A DNA stretch of 64,000 bases from Paraburkholderia azotifigens (GCF_007995085.1 NZ_VOQS01000003.1:2170001-2234000), one strand, 5' to 3'. Positions 19,387 through 29,058 are shown, counted from the stretch's first letter. Numbers and translations: made by a program. The notes: generated by a model not told the origin, from the sequence alone.

Positions 19387-20583
19387 TCATGCCGCTGCGC
19401 CCAGTTGCGTATGCGGTGCACCGGGTTTGTCCGGTTCGTGTGCTGCAACAGCCTGCACGAGCGCCTCCACGACGCGCCCGACAGCGGGCCATTCCTCCCG
19501 CCGCTCGCCTTGTGCCGAGCGCTCGGGTGCGACGCTGACGTAATGCGCCGGATAACCCCAGATGGCATCGTGCACATCCGGCTTCGTGATGCTGCCGCCG
19601 AGCACGGCGACCGTCGGACGACGGAACGCGGCGGCGACATGCATCAGCATCGTCGAGTTCGTCAGCACGACGTCCGCCTGTTCGACGAGCGCGAACGTGC
19701 TGCGCATCGGCACGTCGCCCGCGAGCGAACGGATGGCGACGCCCGGACCGGCTGCCGCGATGGCCTCGGCCGCGCGCGCCCGATCCGCCGTGCTGCCGAC
19801 GATCACGATGTCGCACGCGCTGCCGTTCTGTTCGAATGCCTGCGCGATCTGCGCGAGCGCAGCGCCGGCTTCGCGCGCGGGCCACGCCTTGGCAGCCACG
19901 CCCGCGCCGACACCCGCGACGACGCGCACTGTGCGCCGCCCGGCAACCGTACCCGATGCCCAGCGTTGCGCGGCGTCCGCGCGCTCGTCGTCTGTCAGGA
20001 AAAGTTGGGGACGCGCCTCGGGCAAGTCGGTGGCGCCCAGCAGCTCGCCTTGCGCCAGCGCGGCGCGTCCGCATTGCCGCCGCGCATACACGACATGCGC
20101 CTGACACCCGCTGTCGCCGCCGCGATAGCCGCGCACGCCGATCCGGTAGCGCGCGCCGAGCCGCATCATCAGTATTGCGCCCATGTAGCTGCCCAGCACG
20201 TCGATCGCGACGTCGAAACCGCCTCGCGCCCGCAGTGCCGCGACCTGCGGCGAAGACCACAGAAAACGCAGCACGTTCTTGTGCGAGCGGTCCGCGACTA
20301 TCTTGTTGTTCCAGGGCGCGTCGAGTTCGACGATTTCATCGACGTACGGATTGTTCTCCAGGATCGGACGCCCCCAGCTGCCGATGCCGGCTATCAGGCG
20401 CGTCGACGGAAAGCGCTTGCGCAGCGCATCGAAGAGCGGCGTGGTGGTGAGCAGTTCGCCGAAATCGTTTGGCCGCAGCACGAGAATCTCGCGCGGCGTG
20501 TCGCGCAGGGGATCGAAGCGCGGCGGATAGAAGCGGCTCATCAGCCAGACGGGCGTTTCGATCAGCTGATTTTTCCAACCCAT
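19387..20583 (-). CDS. Glycosyltransferase family 9 (heptosyltransferase-like)
   Basis: A 398-residue GT-B fold protein resembling LPS heptosyltransferases (WaaF/RfaF-like). The N-terminal domain has REILVLRPNDFGELLTTTPLFDALRKRFP (about 32-60), and the C-terminal domain has the donor-binding region ADVVLTNSTMLMHVAAAFRRPTVAVLGG (about 304-331). It would transfer a heptose or similar sugar to LPS core, or act on another cell-surface glycan. No other LPS genes are nearby, so the acceptor is unknown. ATG 20583 begins the conserved part. GC-rich and similar in codon use to its neighbours. Confidence 0.82.
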   Translation of the reverse strand: MGWKNQLIETPVWLMSRFYPPRFDPLRDTPREILVLRPNDFGELLTTTPLFDALRKRFPSTRLIAGIGSWGRPILENNPYVDEIVELDAPWNNKIVADRSHKNVLRFLWSSPQVAALRARGGFDVAIDVLGSYMGAILMMRLGARYRIGVRGYRGGDSGCQAHVVYARRQCGRAALAQGELLGATDLPEARPQLFLTDDERADAAQRWASGTVAGRRTVRVVAGVGAGVAAKAWPAREAGAALAQIAQAFEQNGSACDIVIVGSTADRARAAEAIAAAGPGVAIRSLAGDVPMRSTFALVEQADVVLTNSTMLMHVAAAFRRPTVAVLGGSITKPDVHDAIWGYPAHYVSVAPERSAQGERREEWPAVGRVVEALVQAVAAHEPDKPGAPHTQLGAAA

Positions 20584-20680
20584 GAGTGGCTCCCTGTTCG
20601 CTCGCAAGGACGAGGCGTCTCTGCGATTGTGCCGGGTTGTGCCCGCAGTCAAACGCCGAGGTTCCGCTCTTTTCGGTCAT

Positions 20681-20938
20681 TCAGGCCGCATGTGGCCGAT
20701 CGGCATCGCGCGCGCGAATACGGGCACGATCTCGAACGATGTCTATTGAAACAAGGACACGACAGCGGCGGCGATCGGCGTCAAATACGGCACCACGATC
20801 CCCGATGCGAACGGGCTGACGACTGCGCAGATGAGAAACCCCGCTTCGTTCATGTCGTACCACTTCGGCAAGACGGGTGGTTGGGCGATGCCGGCAGGCG
20901 CGACGCATCCCGTGTTGCGTTGGCAGATTGCGCAGTGA
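20681..20938 (+). pseudogene. Decayed C-terminal remnant of a GLUG-repeat (filamentous-haemagglutinin-like) adhesin
   Basis: One frame reads ANTGTISNDVY, stop (TGA 20747-20749), NKDTTAAAIGV, then GLTTAQMRNPASFMSYHFG and GGWAMPAGATHPVLRWQ before the final TGA at 20936. The GTISN..YW..TT..., LTTAQM..., F..W..F, and terminal TYPLLR-like blocks are the standard C-terminal end of GLUG-motif autotransported or two-partner adhesins. The in-frame TGA sits where the family has Trp (TGG to TGA). There is no start codon and no upstream body of the gene, so this is a relic of a deleted adhesin. Similarity is from memory of the family, not a search. Confidence 0.6.
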
Positions 20939-21650
20939 AAAATATGCGTCGGCGCTTTTTTGTTCTTTGACATAACGCGCGGCGAATGCTCTATTGTATT
21001 TATCCAGTCTTAGATTTAGCTTAAGAGAATCCGCTTTTCGGAATTCTGGGCATTTAATTTCGTCTAAACGTAATCGTTACCCGAATCATTCGTCTGCCTC
21101 ATTAAAACAGAAATTGTTTCTTATTATGGCCGCTTATCGATTTGGCGAATGAACCCGACGCCAGGCGTTTTCCCTGACTTCGAGTACTTTTCTCGCAGCG
21201 TCTCTCGCTGCTTGCAGGAATTCGCGCTTTCTACTTCATAACCGGGCCTTACAGGGCTGCCGGATCTATCGTATGCAGCGGATCCGACGATCGGCGCATC
21301 GCCAGTCAATGTGCTCTGCGGCAATTCTTCCGTAGCGCAGGCAGGATCGAGTACTCCCTTCTATAACCAGATCGGCAACACAGGCAAATGCGGCATTGCA
21401 CCGCGGTATGTATTGTCGCGGGATTTGCATCACTTCTCATTGTTATTCCGGATTTTTGACTTGCGTTGGATATTACAGAGCGGGTCAATTTTGATGAATG
21501 GATTATTTCTGCATCCATACATTCATTCAAGACTCGCTATAGAAACCATCAAATTATTTTTCTGTGCATCGTTACCGCTCATTCCGCATCCTTACCAGCG
21601 GCAGCACTCCAGCGTTTCCCACTCGTTTTGCCGCTCAAAGGAGCCGACTG
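20939..21650. other. AT-rich intergenic region after the adhesin remnant
   Basis: About 700 bp, visibly AT-richer than the surroundings, consistent with old foreign DNA left by the lost adhesin gene. No convincing gene. A 66-codon minus-strand ORF (21124-21324) has no recognisable family. A possible promoter on the plus strand is TTGACA (20967-20972), 17 bp, TCTATT (20990-20995). The last 50 bp form the leader of the lipoprotein gene at 21651, with CAAAGGAGCC as its ribosome binding site. Confidence 0.45.
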
Positions 21651-22796
21651 ATGAAAAAACCGCTAGTGGCCTTGCTATTCGTTGCGACGGCCTTGATCGC
21701 CGGATGCGGCGGAGGAGACAACTCCACTTCGACACCGGCGTCATCGACGCCCGCACCCACGCCGTCGAAGCTGCTGACGAACATAGCCGTGTCTAACTCC
21801 ACGACGCCCGCGTTCAGCTTCGATATCGGCTATACGGAAGCGGGCAGGTACTATCTGGCGGACCGGAACAACAAATCCGTCGATGTCGTCGATACGAAAT
21901 CGAATACGCTGATCGCGCAGATTCAAGGCGGTTTTGCGGGTGCAGGCGCGAGTACCGATGCGTCCGGGCCCGACGGCATCGTCGGCGTAACGGGGATGAG
22001 TACGCTGTACGTGGGCGACGTGGATTCCGTGAAGATCGTCGATACCGCCGCGATGAAAACGGTCAAGACGATTCCCATCAGCACCACTGGCTCGCGTGTC
22101 GACGAAGGCTGCTACGATCCCGACGATCATCTCATCATGTTCGCGAGCCCCGGCGAATCGCCGCCCTACGTGACCTTCATCTCGACCACGACGCAAGCCG
22201 TGGTGTCGAAACTGGTGTTCACCGGCTCGTCGGGACTGGAAGCCTGCACGTACGATCCCGCCTCGAAGAATTTCCTGATCAATAACGATGGCACGACGGC
22301 CAATCCGGACGGTGAACTCGACATCATCGCCGCGAGTTCCGTCACGTCCGGGACGCCCGTTGTCAGCAAGTCGTTTCCGCTCGGCAAATGCGAACCTTCG
22401 GGCATCGCGCTCGGTCCGAACAGCGATGTGCTGATCGGTTGCGATCCGTCCGCGGGCAGTCCGCTGATCACGCTGATTCTCGATCGCGACACGGGCTCCC
22501 AGCTCGCATCGATACCGTTTGGCGGAACGGACCAGGTCGCCTACGATCCCGCGTCGAACCGCTACTTCCTGCCCGCGCGGCATTGGGTAGCGAGCGGCAC
22601 GGCGGCGGCATCGGGCTTCACGCCGCAAATGGGCGTGATCGACGGCGCGACGCGCAAGCTGCTCTACACCGTCGCGGTGGGAACGGGCGCGCATTCGGTT
22701 GCAATCGATAGCGGTCTCGGTCAGGTCTATGTGCCGTTCCAGGCCGGCTCGGGAGCGTTCCCGAACGGGGGAATATCGGTGTTCGCTACAAAGTAG
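21651..22796 (+). CDS. Lipoprotein with predicted beta-propeller (YVTN-like) repeats
   Basis: A 381-residue predicted lipoprotein: signal peptide with lipobox ALIAGC (Cys about 19), a GGGDNSTSTPASS linker, then repeated blade-like segments, for example YYLADRNNKSVDVVDTKSNTLIAQI, STLYVGDVDSVKIVDTAAMKTVKTI, DQVAYDPASNRYFLPA and KLLYTVAVGTGAHSVAIDSGLGQVYVPF. The pattern (display strand, VD-x-tag, value) is that of cytochrome D1-like or YVTN seven-bladed propellers. Anchored in the outer membrane or periplasm; ligand unknown. Isolated gene with its own terminator downstream. Confidence 0.78.
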   Translation: MKKPLVALLFVATALIAGCGGGDNSTSTPASSTPAPTPSKLLTNIAVSNSTTPAFSFDIGYTEAGRYYLADRNNKSVDVVDTKSNTLIAQIQGGFAGAGASTDASGPDGIVGVTGMSTLYVGDVDSVKIVDTAAMKTVKTIPISTTGSRVDEGCYDPDDHLIMFASPGESPPYVTFISTTTQAVVSKLVFTGSSGLEACTYDPASKNFLINNDGTTANPDGELDIIAASSVTSGTPVVSKSFPLGKCEPSGIALGPNSDVLIGCDPSAGSPLITLILDRDTGSQLASIPFGGTDQVAYDPASNRYFLPARHWVASGTAAASGFTPQMGVIDGATRKLLYTVAVGTGAHSVAIDSGLGQVYVPFQAGSGAFPNGGISVFATK

Positions 22797-22852
22797 TCGA
22801 GTCTTCATTCGGGCGATCGTCAGGCGCCGGACTTCGGTCGCCGAATCGCCTG

Positions 22853-22888
22853 GGCCAGCGGACGAGCATGGCGTCCGCTGGCCTTTTT
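22853..22888 (+). terminator. Rho-independent terminator of the propeller lipoprotein
   Basis: GGCCAGCGGACG (22853-22864) pairs perfectly with CGTCCGCTGGCC (22872-22883), followed by five T. Seven-base loop. It lies 56 bp after the lipoprotein stop codon. Confidence 0.88.
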
Positions 22889-23119
22889 CACTTTTACCGA
22901 CCTGACGCAGCGTCGATAGTGGATCGCCGGGCGCGAAGGCTCATGAAAGGTTGTCGGTGGAAAATGGCAGAGACCCGCAACGGGCGGCTTTATCGCCAGT
23001 TGTGTGAAACGGGTCGGCTGGCTGTGCTCTCGCATGGCTGCCCCGATGCCAGGCCTGTTATTTGAAGTCGCCTTTCGCAAGCCCGTCTTTCTAACCTAAC
23101 GACTACTGGAGCACTCGTC

Positions 23120-23509
23120 ATGGAAGTCCAGCAACTGGTTTCTGAATTTCTCGCATCTGAGCATGGGAGTCAGGCGACGCAGGCGCTAGCCGATCAGGGT
23201 ATCAATGCCGACGATGCCCAGCAGGTGCTGGGGCAGGTTGCAGAGACTGCACATGCTCACGTCGAAGAGCAGGGCGCAGGTCTGTTGGGCGAGCATCCGG
23301 GCAAGAGCTTCCTTGCTGCCTTTGCAGCCGGGCTGGTCAAAGGCGATGGCGTTTTCAAATCGCTCGAAGAGGGCGGCGAAGGCGTGCTGACGGGCCGTGT
23401 GGCGGAATCACTCGCGGCCCGAATGGGCATCGATCCATCGACGGCCTCAACGATTGCGGCCGCCGCTACGCCTTACGTCGTTGCTTTTCTCAAGGAACGG
23501 CTCGGTTGA
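23120..23509 (+). CDS. Small helical protein related to YidB/DUF937
   Basis: A 129-residue cytosolic, Ala-rich helical protein. Its C-terminal part (LAARMGIDPSTASTIAAAATPYVVAFLKERL) resembles the end of YidB/DUF937 proteins, where a GVD.STAS segment precedes a helix ending in the C-terminus. No catalytic motif and no signal peptide. The ATG follows CTACTGGAGCACTCGTC, a reasonable ribosome binding site. Convergent with the DUF308-like membrane gene, 12 bp apart. Function unknown. Confidence 0.7.
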   Translation: MEVQQLVSEFLASEHGSQATQALADQGINADDAQQVLGQVAETAHAHVEEQGAGLLGEHPGKSFLAAFAAGLVKGDGVFKSLEEGGEGVLTGRVAESLAARMGIDPSTASTIAAAATPYVVAFLKERLG

Positions 23510-23521
23510 ATCGTCTGCGTT

Positions 23522-24100
23522 TCAAGGCGTCCGGATAACCTTGCCGCGCATCTGGCCGACTGACAGCCACACGGCAGAAACGAGAAAGTAGACGGCGCCG
23601 ACGGCTGCATAGCCGGCCACTCGGCCCGTGGCCTGAAGCAGTGGTGCATGAGCTTGCGACAAGAAAAATGCCCCTGCCAGTGCGGACTGTCCGCCGCTGA
23701 GGATCATTGCCCATTGCGCGCCCATGCGCTTCCAGCGGCGGACGGCAGTGGCGAGTTGGAGCAATCCCGACAGGATGGCCCAGACGCCGAATACGCCCAG
23801 TACCCAGTTCAATTGCAATCCGGCGATGACAGCAATCGCCGTCGCGATGCTGACGACAACGTTGATGGCCTGGCTGCGATTGTCGGCCATACCGCCGCTG
23901 CGTGTCGCGTCGATGTAATTGGCCAGCGCATCCCACGCGGGATAGAGAACCAGCAGTGCCGCTGCGCCAGCCGGGAAACGCTGTCCGACGGAAAAAGCAA
24001 GGGCAACCCAGGCCGCGGAAAAAACAGTCCGTGCGAAGTAATAGCGTGTGAGCCAGCGCGCTTCCTGTACCCGTGTGAAATCTTCATCGCGATCGATCAT
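23522..24100 (-). CDS. DUF308/HdeD-like integral membrane protein
   Basis: A 192-residue protein with about five or six membrane helices (for example INVVVSIATAIAVIAGLQLNWVLGVFGVWAILSGLLQLATAVRRWKRMG). The helical-pair pattern with an RRW cytosolic loop resembles HdeD/DUF308 membrane proteins, linked in E. coli to acid stress. ATG at 24100 is preferred over GTG at 24106, because CAGGGAGTGGCA places a Shine-Dalgarno at the right distance. Isolated gene; role unknown. Confidence 0.7.
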   Translation of the reverse strand: MIDRDEDFTRVQEARWLTRYYFARTVFSAAWVALAFSVGQRFPAGAAALLVLYPAWDALANYIDATRSGGMADNRSQAINVVVSIATAIAVIAGLQLNWVLGVFGVWAILSGLLQLATAVRRWKRMGAQWAMILSGGQSALAGAFFLSQAHAPLLQATGRVAGYAAVGAVYFLVSAVWLSVGQMRGKVIRTP

Positions 24101-24473
24101 TGCCACTCCCTGACGGTTTCCATGAACATGCCGGCAGTGAGAATCGCATCGGCCTTGCCGTTGCGGTATCGGTCAAATAACCGACCCTGACGCTCAGAGG
24201 CCATTGGGCGCGGCGACAAAATTGCCGAACGGGACCGATACGGGCGAACCGCTGTCCTGCCGATGCTTGCGCCTTTGCGAACGCTCACCGCGCACGAGAG
24301 GCGACACGCCAACACATAGCGTTTTCGTGCCGTGCAGTCTGTTAAATAACAACGTACCGCTAGTATTTCTTCGCAGACTGATACGCCGCACGGCACGCGC
24401 ATTGCGGCGGTCGATCGTGAAGGAATCCGGTTGCGCTTTGCGCGATCAACTCAACGTCGCGGAGGCGCGCGTC

Positions 24474-25703
24474 ATGAAAGAGAAGTTCTCCGTACTCGAT
24501 CTGTTACGGTTCGGGCTCGCTCTTTATCTGACGCTTTTTCATTCGATTCATCAGTATCCGCAGAGCCGCGACCTTCCGTTGATCGAACTCGCCGGGATGG
24601 GCGGCTTTGTCACGAGTACTTTCTTCGTTCTTTCCGGCTTTATTCTCGCGCACGTCTATTTCCATGAATCAGCCTCGATGCGAGGCTCTCCAAGGACGTT
24701 CTTCGTCAAACGACTTTCTAACCTGTATGTGATCCACTTCATCGGGCTTCTGCTGTTCTTTGCGGTGGCTGTCGTCAGCACGCATGCAGTCACATCGGTT
24801 GCGCTGATGTCGCTCGACGACGGGCCGGAGCAGATGATCGCATTACCGCCCGCAGCGACGGCGTTGAACGTGACGCTCAATGTGTTGCTGCTTCAGGTCT
24901 GGAGCCCGTTGTATGGCTCGATCAATCCATCGTCGTGGTCGTTGGCCGTCCTGTTGTTTTTCTACCTGATCTTTCCATTCGCCGCGCCGCGTCTGCTGGC
25001 TGTTCGAAAGAAGCGGGCGTTGCTCTGTCTGCTATGGGGACTGTATCTCGGTGCACCTGTCCTTGCGAGCGCGCTGCATTGGTACGGACCCGTCGCGGTC
25101 GGCACGATTTTGCGGAACCCGGTATTGCGCTTGCCGGAGTTCTTTGGCGGAATTCTCTTATACGGTATGTACCGCGAGGGCACGCTCGCGCCCATTGCAT
25201 CGACGTCCGGCCGACGCGTCGTTGCGTTGCTGTTTGTCGTGTGTTGCTTCGTGCCGGGCGCCTGGCTGATTGCGCATGGCCCTCTGTATTGGCGGTATCT
25301 CGTGCACAACGGCGCGATGCTGCCGGCGGAGCTGGTATTGATCGCGCTTTGCACGTCAGTCAAAGTGCCTGAAAAATGCGAAAGGCTCGCGTCGCGGCTT
25401 GGCAATTCCGCCCTGTCCATCTTTGCGATTCATGCGCCGCTGTTCATGCTCATGATCAAGGCAACCAAGCTGCTGTCGATGGGCGTTTCTCCCATTGAAT
25501 GTGCAACGCACTTTGCAGCGTGCGCGGCCGCGTCGAAGGAAATCGTGCCGGGCATGGGCGGCTTGCCCTTGTATCTGATAGCCACCGCGATCGCAGCCGT
25601 CTATTTCCAGGAGCGCCTCGTCGTACCGTTGCGGGATTTCGTTCGCCGCAGGCTGTTATCGGCGAGGCACGCGCAAGCCGACCCGGATACCGCTAGCGCA
25701 TGA
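24474..25703 (+). CDS. Acyltransferase-3 family membrane protein (OafA-like)
   Basis: A 409-residue protein with about ten membrane helices and the N-terminal acyltransferase-3 signature: FSVLDLLRFGLALYLTLFHS, with His in a hydrophobic helix, then FFVLSGFILAHVYF and the SxxxFxxxRxxR-like loop TFFVKRLSNLYVIHF. It probably acetylates or acylates a surface sugar. ATG 24474 is set by GGAGG nine bases upstream. The C-terminus overlaps the convergent desaturase gene by 11 bp. Substrate unknown. Confidence 0.82.
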   Translation: MKEKFSVLDLLRFGLALYLTLFHSIHQYPQSRDLPLIELAGMGGFVTSTFFVLSGFILAHVYFHESASMRGSPRTFFVKRLSNLYVIHFIGLLLFFAVAVVSTHAVTSVALMSLDDGPEQMIALPPAATALNVTLNVLLLQVWSPLYGSINPSSWSLAVLLFFYLIFPFAAPRLLAVRKKRALLCLLWGLYLGAPVLASALHWYGPVAVGTILRNPVLRLPEFFGGILLYGMYREGTLAPIASTSGRRVVALLFVVCCFVPGAWLIAHGPLYWRYLVHNGAMLPAELVLIALCTSVKVPEKCERLASRLGNSALSIFAIHAPLFMLMIKATKLLSMGVSPIECATHFAACAAASKEIVPGMGGLPLYLIATAIAAVYFQERLVVPLRDFVRRRLLSARHAQADPDTASA

Positions 25704-26706
25704 GACGACGTGGGAGATGTCCCGCCCGTTCGGCGGAAACAACGGGAGTCACGCGGCTCGTGGCGGGCGCTGCACCATGCGCGGGATGCGCCACGGGCAC
25801 CCACGCATAGAGGCCGGCCCATTCGCCATAGCCGTTGACGAGAAAACCTCCGCAGCGTTCGATGTAGTGCTGGCGAGACGTTTCGTATACCTGCCGAAGT
25901 GCGAACCAGGGCACGTGCGGCAGGTCATGATGAACCAGATGGTAGTTGTTGTTCAGAAACAGCAGACGCCAGAACCATGCGGCTTCGTTGATGACGGAAC
26001 GCTGTTCGTGCGAAGCGGCGGCGCGATGCTCATGAAACGAGCGCACCGCGCTCAACGCCAGCGCCGGATAGCCGACACCCGCGATAAACAGCCACGGCGC
26101 AATCCCGCATGCGCGGTCTAGCCACGTCATCAGCACGGCGAGCGCAGCGAAATGCGCGAGCCATGCGGGCACATCGGACCAGTCGCCACGCAGCGGCTTG
26201 CGCAGCGCCTGAGTCGCCGTCGCCGCAATCGAGAACGCGGGGCCGAGCAGCACGCGTCCCCAAAACGTGTTGCGCGCGATGAGCAATGCGCGCGTCAGCG
26301 GTCCCGCGTGCCGCCACGTATCGCCGCTGACGAAATAGCTCTCGGGATCGATCTCGGGGTGCGTCAGATGCGGATCGTCGTGATGCTGCACATGCAGGTC
26401 GCGATACACGCGATACGGAAACCACACGGCGAGCGGCGCGAAACCGATCAGACCGTTCAAGCATGCGGAGCGCGTCGGATGCCCATGCAGCAGTTCGTGC
26501 TGCAGCGACATGTACCACGCGCTGAACAGGGCGAGCAGCGGAATCGCGGCGCTCAGACCGAGCGCGCGCGCATGGCTCGCGATAAAAAACCATCCGCCGT
26601 AGATCGTGGCGATCAGAAGCCACGTCGGCCATTCGGTGCGCCAGGTGAAGCTGTTGCGTCGTTGCGTGAGCGTCTGACGTTGTGCGTCGTCGAGATAGAA
26701 GGACAT
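25693..26706 (-). CDS. Membrane fatty-acid desaturase / hydroxylase family protein
   Basis: A 337-residue membrane protein with the three histidine boxes of the di-iron desaturase superfamily: HELLHGH (70-76), HVQHH (105-109) and HLVHHDLPH (256-264), placed around four or more membrane helices. It would introduce a double bond or hydroxyl into an acyl chain or similar lipid. ATG 26706 is used; the frame extends upstream only to a TTG. Its stop codon lies inside the acyltransferase gene on the opposite strand, so the two genes end tail to tail. The substrate is not evident. Confidence 0.85.
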   Translation of the reverse strand: MSFYLDDAQRQTLTQRRNSFTWRTEWPTWLLIATIYGGWFFIASHARALGLSAAIPLLALFSAWYMSLQHELLHGHPTRSACLNGLIGFAPLAVWFPYRVYRDLHVQHHDDPHLTHPEIDPESYFVSGDTWRHAGPLTRALLIARNTFWGRVLLGPAFSIAATATQALRKPLRGDWSDVPAWLAHFAALAVLMTWLDRACGIAPWLFIAGVGYPALALSAVRSFHEHRAAASHEQRSVINEAAWFWRLLFLNNNYHLVHHDLPHVPWFALRQVYETSRQHYIERCGGFLVNGYGEWAGLYAWVPVAHPAHGAAPATSRVTPVVSAERAGHLPRRLMR

Positions 26707-26845
26707 CGGCGGATCGGTCGTATTGCAGTCCAACCGATCCTAAAGGCGAGTCCGCCGCAGCCGAACCAATTTGTTCGGCAAAGCATGTGAGCAAAGCGGA
26801 TTTGGCGCGGGTTATGCGCGTGGACTGAACAAATGCCCAGGGCCT

Positions 26846-27595
26846 TTACCGATGCATGCCGATCTCGCACGCGTGATCGAGGAGCGGTTCGGCCGTGCCG
26901 CTGCCGTCGTCGAGTTCCAGGCCGCTGTTGACGACCAGCCAGCCGTCCTTGTCGGTCGGCCCGGCACCCGTCACGAGGATGGTTTGCTGCGCCATCGCAT
27001 CGCTGCCGTGACGGTCGCGCGCGACGATGCGAAACGGGTCGTCGTCGCCCGTCAGCGACAGCACGCGCATCACGCGGTATTTGCTGCCGTCGAGCGTCGT
27101 CCAGTGCCATTGGCCCGGCTCCACCGTGCTGAAGCGCGCGAGATCCTTGATGATGCCGTCGTGCATGCAGTCCATATGGATGTGCAACTGCTGCTGCGAG
27201 CGGCGGTACTTCGAATTGATCTCGAGGCCCAGCTGGTTCGGCGGAAACGTCAGGCCGATACGCGAGCCCACGTATTGCCGCGCGGCCCACGCGTCGGCCC
27301 AGTAGTCGGGCGCATCGGGGTCGAGCACGCTCGGACTTTCGATGCCCGTTACGCGGTCGGTCGGAATCAGCAGAAACTGTGTATTGCCGTTGATGTCCTT
27401 GAGGATCGCGTAGCGCTTCTGCAGATCGACGGTCGTGCAGAAGCCGGGACGGCCCGATGCGCGCGCGGCGGGCACGCATTGATGGTCGACGATATTCCAG
27501 AGTGCGTTGGGGTCGGCTGTCGCGATGAGCGCACAGCCGGACGTCCACAGTGCGACGGCAAGCGCCGCCAGGTGCCTGATGCGTGGTCGGATCAT
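26846..27595 (-). CDS. cdh: CDP-diacylglycerol diphosphatase
   Basis: A 249-residue secreted or lipid-anchored protein of the Cdh family (HIT-like fold). The N-terminus is a signal with lipobox-like WTSGC (Cys21). The HIT-type catalytic histidines are in QLHIHMDCM (His138, His140). Further family landmarks are FCTTVDLQKRYAILKDINGNTQFLLIPT and LGLEINSKYRRSQQQ. The enzyme hydrolyses CDP-diacylglycerol to phosphatidate and CMP in the periplasm. It follows the amidase gene by 8 bp and is probably co-transcribed with it; the link in function is not obvious. Confidence 0.85.
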   Translation of the reverse strand: MIRPRIRHLAALAVALWTSGCALIATADPNALWNIVDHQCVPAARASGRPGFCTTVDLQKRYAILKDINGNTQFLLIPTDRVTGIESPSVLDPDAPDYWADAWAARQYVGSRIGLTFPPNQLGLEINSKYRRSQQQLHIHMDCMHDGIIKDLARFSTVEPGQWHWTTLDGSKYRVMRVLSLTGDDDPFRIVARDRHGSDAMAQQTILVTGAGPTDKDGWLVVNSGLELDDGSGTAEPLLDHACEIGMHR

Positions 27596-27603
27596 GAAAG
27601 AGG

Positions 27604-29058
27604 TCAGATAGTCGGAGCGGGCACCGTGCCGAGCAGCGCTTCGAACGCCATGCCGATCGCGAGCAGCCGGCGGTCGCTGCCAAGGGGCCCGTCCAGCTCG
27701 ATGCCCACGGGCAAGCCTTCCTGCGTGAGTCCGGCGGGCAGCGAGAGGCCCGGAATGCCCGCATTGCTGGCGGGATCGGTATTGCGCAGATAGGCCGTCA
27801 TTTCTTCGATAGCGGGCGCGCCGTCAATCGACACGATGGACGAGCCGTTCACTTCGTCGATGGGGACGGCCACCAGCCGCGTCGTCGGGAAGAGCAGGGC
27901 GTCGAGCCGTTCGGCCGCGAACGTGTCCGCGTAGTGCTGCTGCAATTGCGGACGCCACGTGTGCAGCGCGGCGGGATAGTGCTGCGCGAGCGCGCCCGCC
28001 AGCACGGCGTCGTAAATGTCGCGCACGTCGGGGCTCGCGATGCGCGCCGCGAGTTCGCCCACGGTCTTGACGGGCGCGTCGTTCGCGACGAGGTAGTCGC
28101 GCACGTCGTCGAGCGCTTCGTGAATCGCGATAGGACCACCCGTCTGCTCGTTCAGTGGGAGCAGGTCGGGCATTGCGACGGGCACGAAGGTGACGCCCGC
28201 CGCTTCGAGCTTCGTGAGTGCAGCGCGTGCGACGTCTTCCGTCGAGCGTTCGAGTTCGGCCCACAGCGGTTCGGGCAGACCGATGCGCAGCACGGACAGT
28301 TGCACGGCGGGCAGCGCCGTGTCGCCCGTGATCACGCCGTCGAGCAGCGCGACATCGGCGACGGTGCGGGCCATCGGCCCGACGGTGTCGCGCGTGTGGC
28401 TGATGGGAACAACGGCCTGCGGATCGTGATAGCGGCGCTCGGCGCCGCCGTTGCCCACCGACGGCCGGAAGCCCGCGATGCCCGTGAGCGCGGCGGGAAT
28501 GCGCGTCGAGCCGCCCGTGTCGCTGCCGAGCCCGGCGGGCGAGATGCGCGCGGCGACAGCCACGGCCGTGCCGCCCGACGAACCGCCCGCGATCAGCGAC
28601 GGGTCATACGGATTGCGCACCGCGCCCGCATGCGGGGCCAGATTGGTGCTCGTGATGCCGAACGCGAGTTCGTGCATATTGGTCTTGCCGAGCACGATCG
28701 CGCCCGCATCGGTCAGCTTGCGCACGGAGGGCGCGTCCGTCTTCGGCTTGAAGCCGTCGAGCGCGGGCGTGCCGGCCGAAGTGAGAAGGCCTGCCGTATT
28801 GATGTTGTCCTTGATGACGACGGGCAGGCCCGCGAGCGGAAGACGGGCTTTTTCGTCAGGGGGCAGGGCGTCGATGCGTTTCGCGGCGGCGAGCGCGCCT
28901 TCCATGTCGATCGCGGTGAAGGCGTTGAGCGTGTCGAGCGCGACGGCGCGTGCGAGCAAGGTCGCGACATAGTCGGTTGCGCGAAGGCGCCCCGACTGGA
29001 TGGCTTCGACGGCCTGGGTTGCCGTCAGCGCGAGTTGCTCATCGACGGTCCATTGCAT
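27604..29058 (-). CDS. Amidase-signature family hydrolase (indoleacetamide-hydrolase-like)
   Basis: A 484-residue amidase. The Ser-cisSer-Lys catalytic set is visible: Lys83 in PVVIKDN, cis-Ser near 160 in AGGSSGG, and nucleophile Ser184 in GSDTGGST. The substrate-binding C-terminal part (NAGIPGLSLPAG near the end) is also conserved. By resemblance this could be an indole-3-acetamide or mandelamide hydrolase; the amide substrate is not proven. Co-directional with cdh (8 bp gap) and downstream of the ferritin-like gene by 82 bp. Confidence 0.85.
   Translation of the reverse strand: MQWTVDEQLALTATQAVEAIQSGRLRATDYVATLLARAVALDTLNAFTAIDMEGALAAAKRIDALPPDEKARLPLAGLPVVIKDNINTAGLLTSAGTPALDGFKPKTDAPSVRKLTDAGAIVLGKTNMHELAFGITSTNLAPHAGAVRNPYDPSLIAGGSSGGTAVAVAARISPAGLGSDTGGSTRIPAALTGIAGFRPSVGNGGAERRYHDPQAVVPISHTRDTVGPMARTVADVALLDGVITGDTALPAVQLSVLRIGLPEPLWAELERSTEDVARAALTKLEAAGVTFVPVAMPDLLPLNEQTGGPIAIHEALDDVRDYLVANDAPVKTVGELAARIASPDVRDIYDAVLAGALAQHYPAALHTWRPQLQQHYADTFAAERLDALLFPTTRLVAVPIDEVNGSSIVSIDGAPAIEEMTAYLRNTDPASNAGIPGLSLPAGLTQEGLPVGIELDGPLGSDRRLLAIGMAFEALLGTVPAPTI

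Noticed and set aside
21124..21324. 66-codon minus-strand ORF in the AT-rich gap
   Set aside because: No ribosome binding site or recognisable family; kept only as a remark in the intergenic entry.
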